A stretch of DNA of 62,219 nt, from assembly GCA_903823665.1 (NCBI GenBank), contig CAIJTR010000146.1:1-62219 (forward strand), read 5' to 3'. The position numbers and the translations under genes were made by a program. The notes under the pieces are model-generated. The model did no database searches. It had not been told where the DNA came from and saw only the letters and a program-made list of their open reading frames with translations. Positions 61,881 through 62,219 of this stretch are shown piece by piece; the first letter of the stretch is position 1; every line of letters starts with the position of its first letter. The stretch comes from an uncultured Rhodospirillales bacterium (lineage in GTDB: Bacteria; Pseudomonadota; Alphaproteobacteria; Acetobacterales; Acetobacteraceae).

Positions 61881-62219
61881 ATGGTGGATGCTGATTTCGA
61901 CAGCTACCTTGAAAACCGAACCTTCGATGAAATGGTGGTAGGTGAGCGTGCAAGCCTTTCCCATACCGTGACGCAGCGGGATATTGATCTGTTCGCGGCC
62001 GCGACTGGGGATTTCAATCCCGCGCATGTAGACCCGGCTTACGCGGCGACGGATATGTTTCACCGTGTGATCATTCACGGCATTTGGGGTGCGGGATTGA
62101 TCTCGGCTGTGCTGGGGATGCGTCTGCCTGGGCCTGGTGCGATCTACCTTGGACAGAGCCTGAAATTCCTCCATCCGGTTGGGATTGGCGACACGATTAC
62201 GGCCAGTGTCACGGTGGTT
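61881..62219 (+). CDS. MaoC-domain protein, 5' part (probably MaoC-phosphotransacetylase fusion); cut by window edge
   Basis: An open frame from ATG 61881 runs off the right end (113 residues visible). YLENRTFDEMVVGERASLSHTV and ATGDFNPAHVDPAYA with the catalytic-type D-x5-H hot-dog motif, then FHRVIIHGIWGAGLIS, are MaoC-like hydratase features. This start and composition match bifunctional enoyl-CoA hydratase/phosphate acetyltransferases, whose second domain would lie outside the window. Next to a PFOR, a phosphotransacetylase would complete pyruvate to acetyl-phosphate. The 61691-61880 gap is a divergent promoter region without a gene. Confidence 0.75.
   Translation, partial: MVDADFDSYLENRTFDEMVVGERASLSHTVTQRDIDLFAAATGDFNPAHVDPAYAATDMFHRVIIHGIWGAGLISAVLGMRLPGPGAIYLGQSLKFLHPVGIGDTITASVTVV

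Overview
The window is GC-rich DNA from a Gram-negative bacterium. Three things point that way: an outer-membrane polysaccharide export lipoprotein, periplasmic binding proteins with signal peptides, and a Wzx/Wzy-type exopolysaccharide (EPS) locus. Gene content fits an alphaproteobacterium, perhaps Rhodospirillales/Acetobacteraceae; this is inference from gene style, as there is no rRNA or other marker. I see no tRNA, rRNA, CRISPR array or prophage.

1-28 kb, catabolism and uptake. The left edge holds the 3' end of an IS630-like transposase. Next comes a leftward operon of a small AtzG-like protein and two tandem amidase-signature enzymes. A divergent rightward operon encodes a complete Dpp/Opp-type ABC transporter plus an isochorismatase-fold cysteine hydrolase. 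A 15-kb leftward block (24.8 to 9.9 kb) follows, with many overlapping stop/start codons. In transcription order it encodes an exported esterase, an exported MetX-like hydrolase, a second Dpp/Opp transporter interrupted by an SDR dehydrogenase, a third amidase, a CaiB-type CoA-transferase, a crotonase, a Tau/Ssu/NMT1-type ABC importer and a PuuE-like deacetylase-fold protein. The content suggests scavenging of peptides, amides or ureide-like compounds. No transcription regulator is encoded here. A DCC/thioredoxin pair and a gamma-glutamyltranspeptidase/DUF1028 pair follow.

28.4-46.3 kb, EPS locus. The leftward genes encode a Wzy/WaaL-like protein, a Wzz/GumC-like protein, a Wza-like lipoprotein, one GT4 and two GT2 glycosyltransferases. 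The rightward genes encode a GT26-polyprenyl glycosylphosphotransferase fusion, a Wzx flippase, a second GT4 and a GalE-type epimerase. In the middle sit an HPt protein, an NtrC-type sigma-54 response regulator and a hybrid sensor kinase. The kinase's own HPt-like tail has Gln where the phospho-accepting His should be. wzx and galE each have a sigma-54 -24/-12 promoter, and both are preceded at exactly the same distance (138 bp) by a conserved 41-bp element. Weaker candidates lie between the two divergent EPS transcription units. I read this as a HK -> HPt -> NtrC-type phosphorelay driving a local sigma-54 EPS regulon.

46.4-62.2 kb. A Zn-alcohol dehydrogenase, a succinate-semialdehyde-type aldehyde dehydrogenase and a YhiI/RbbA/YhhJ-type efflux operon (HlyD, double-ABC fusion, ABC-2 permease) are followed by a leftward operon with stop/start overlaps. 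It encodes an MFS transporter, a GltD-like flavoprotein with a ferredoxin tail, a NifJ-type pyruvate:ferredoxin oxidoreductase and a dihydroorotate-dehydrogenase-like protein. Divergent from it at the right edge is the 5' end of a MaoC-domain gene, probably a MaoC-phosphotransacetylase fusion. Together these suggest a pyruvate/acetyl-CoA/acetyl-phosphate module with ferredoxin-NAD(P)H exchange.
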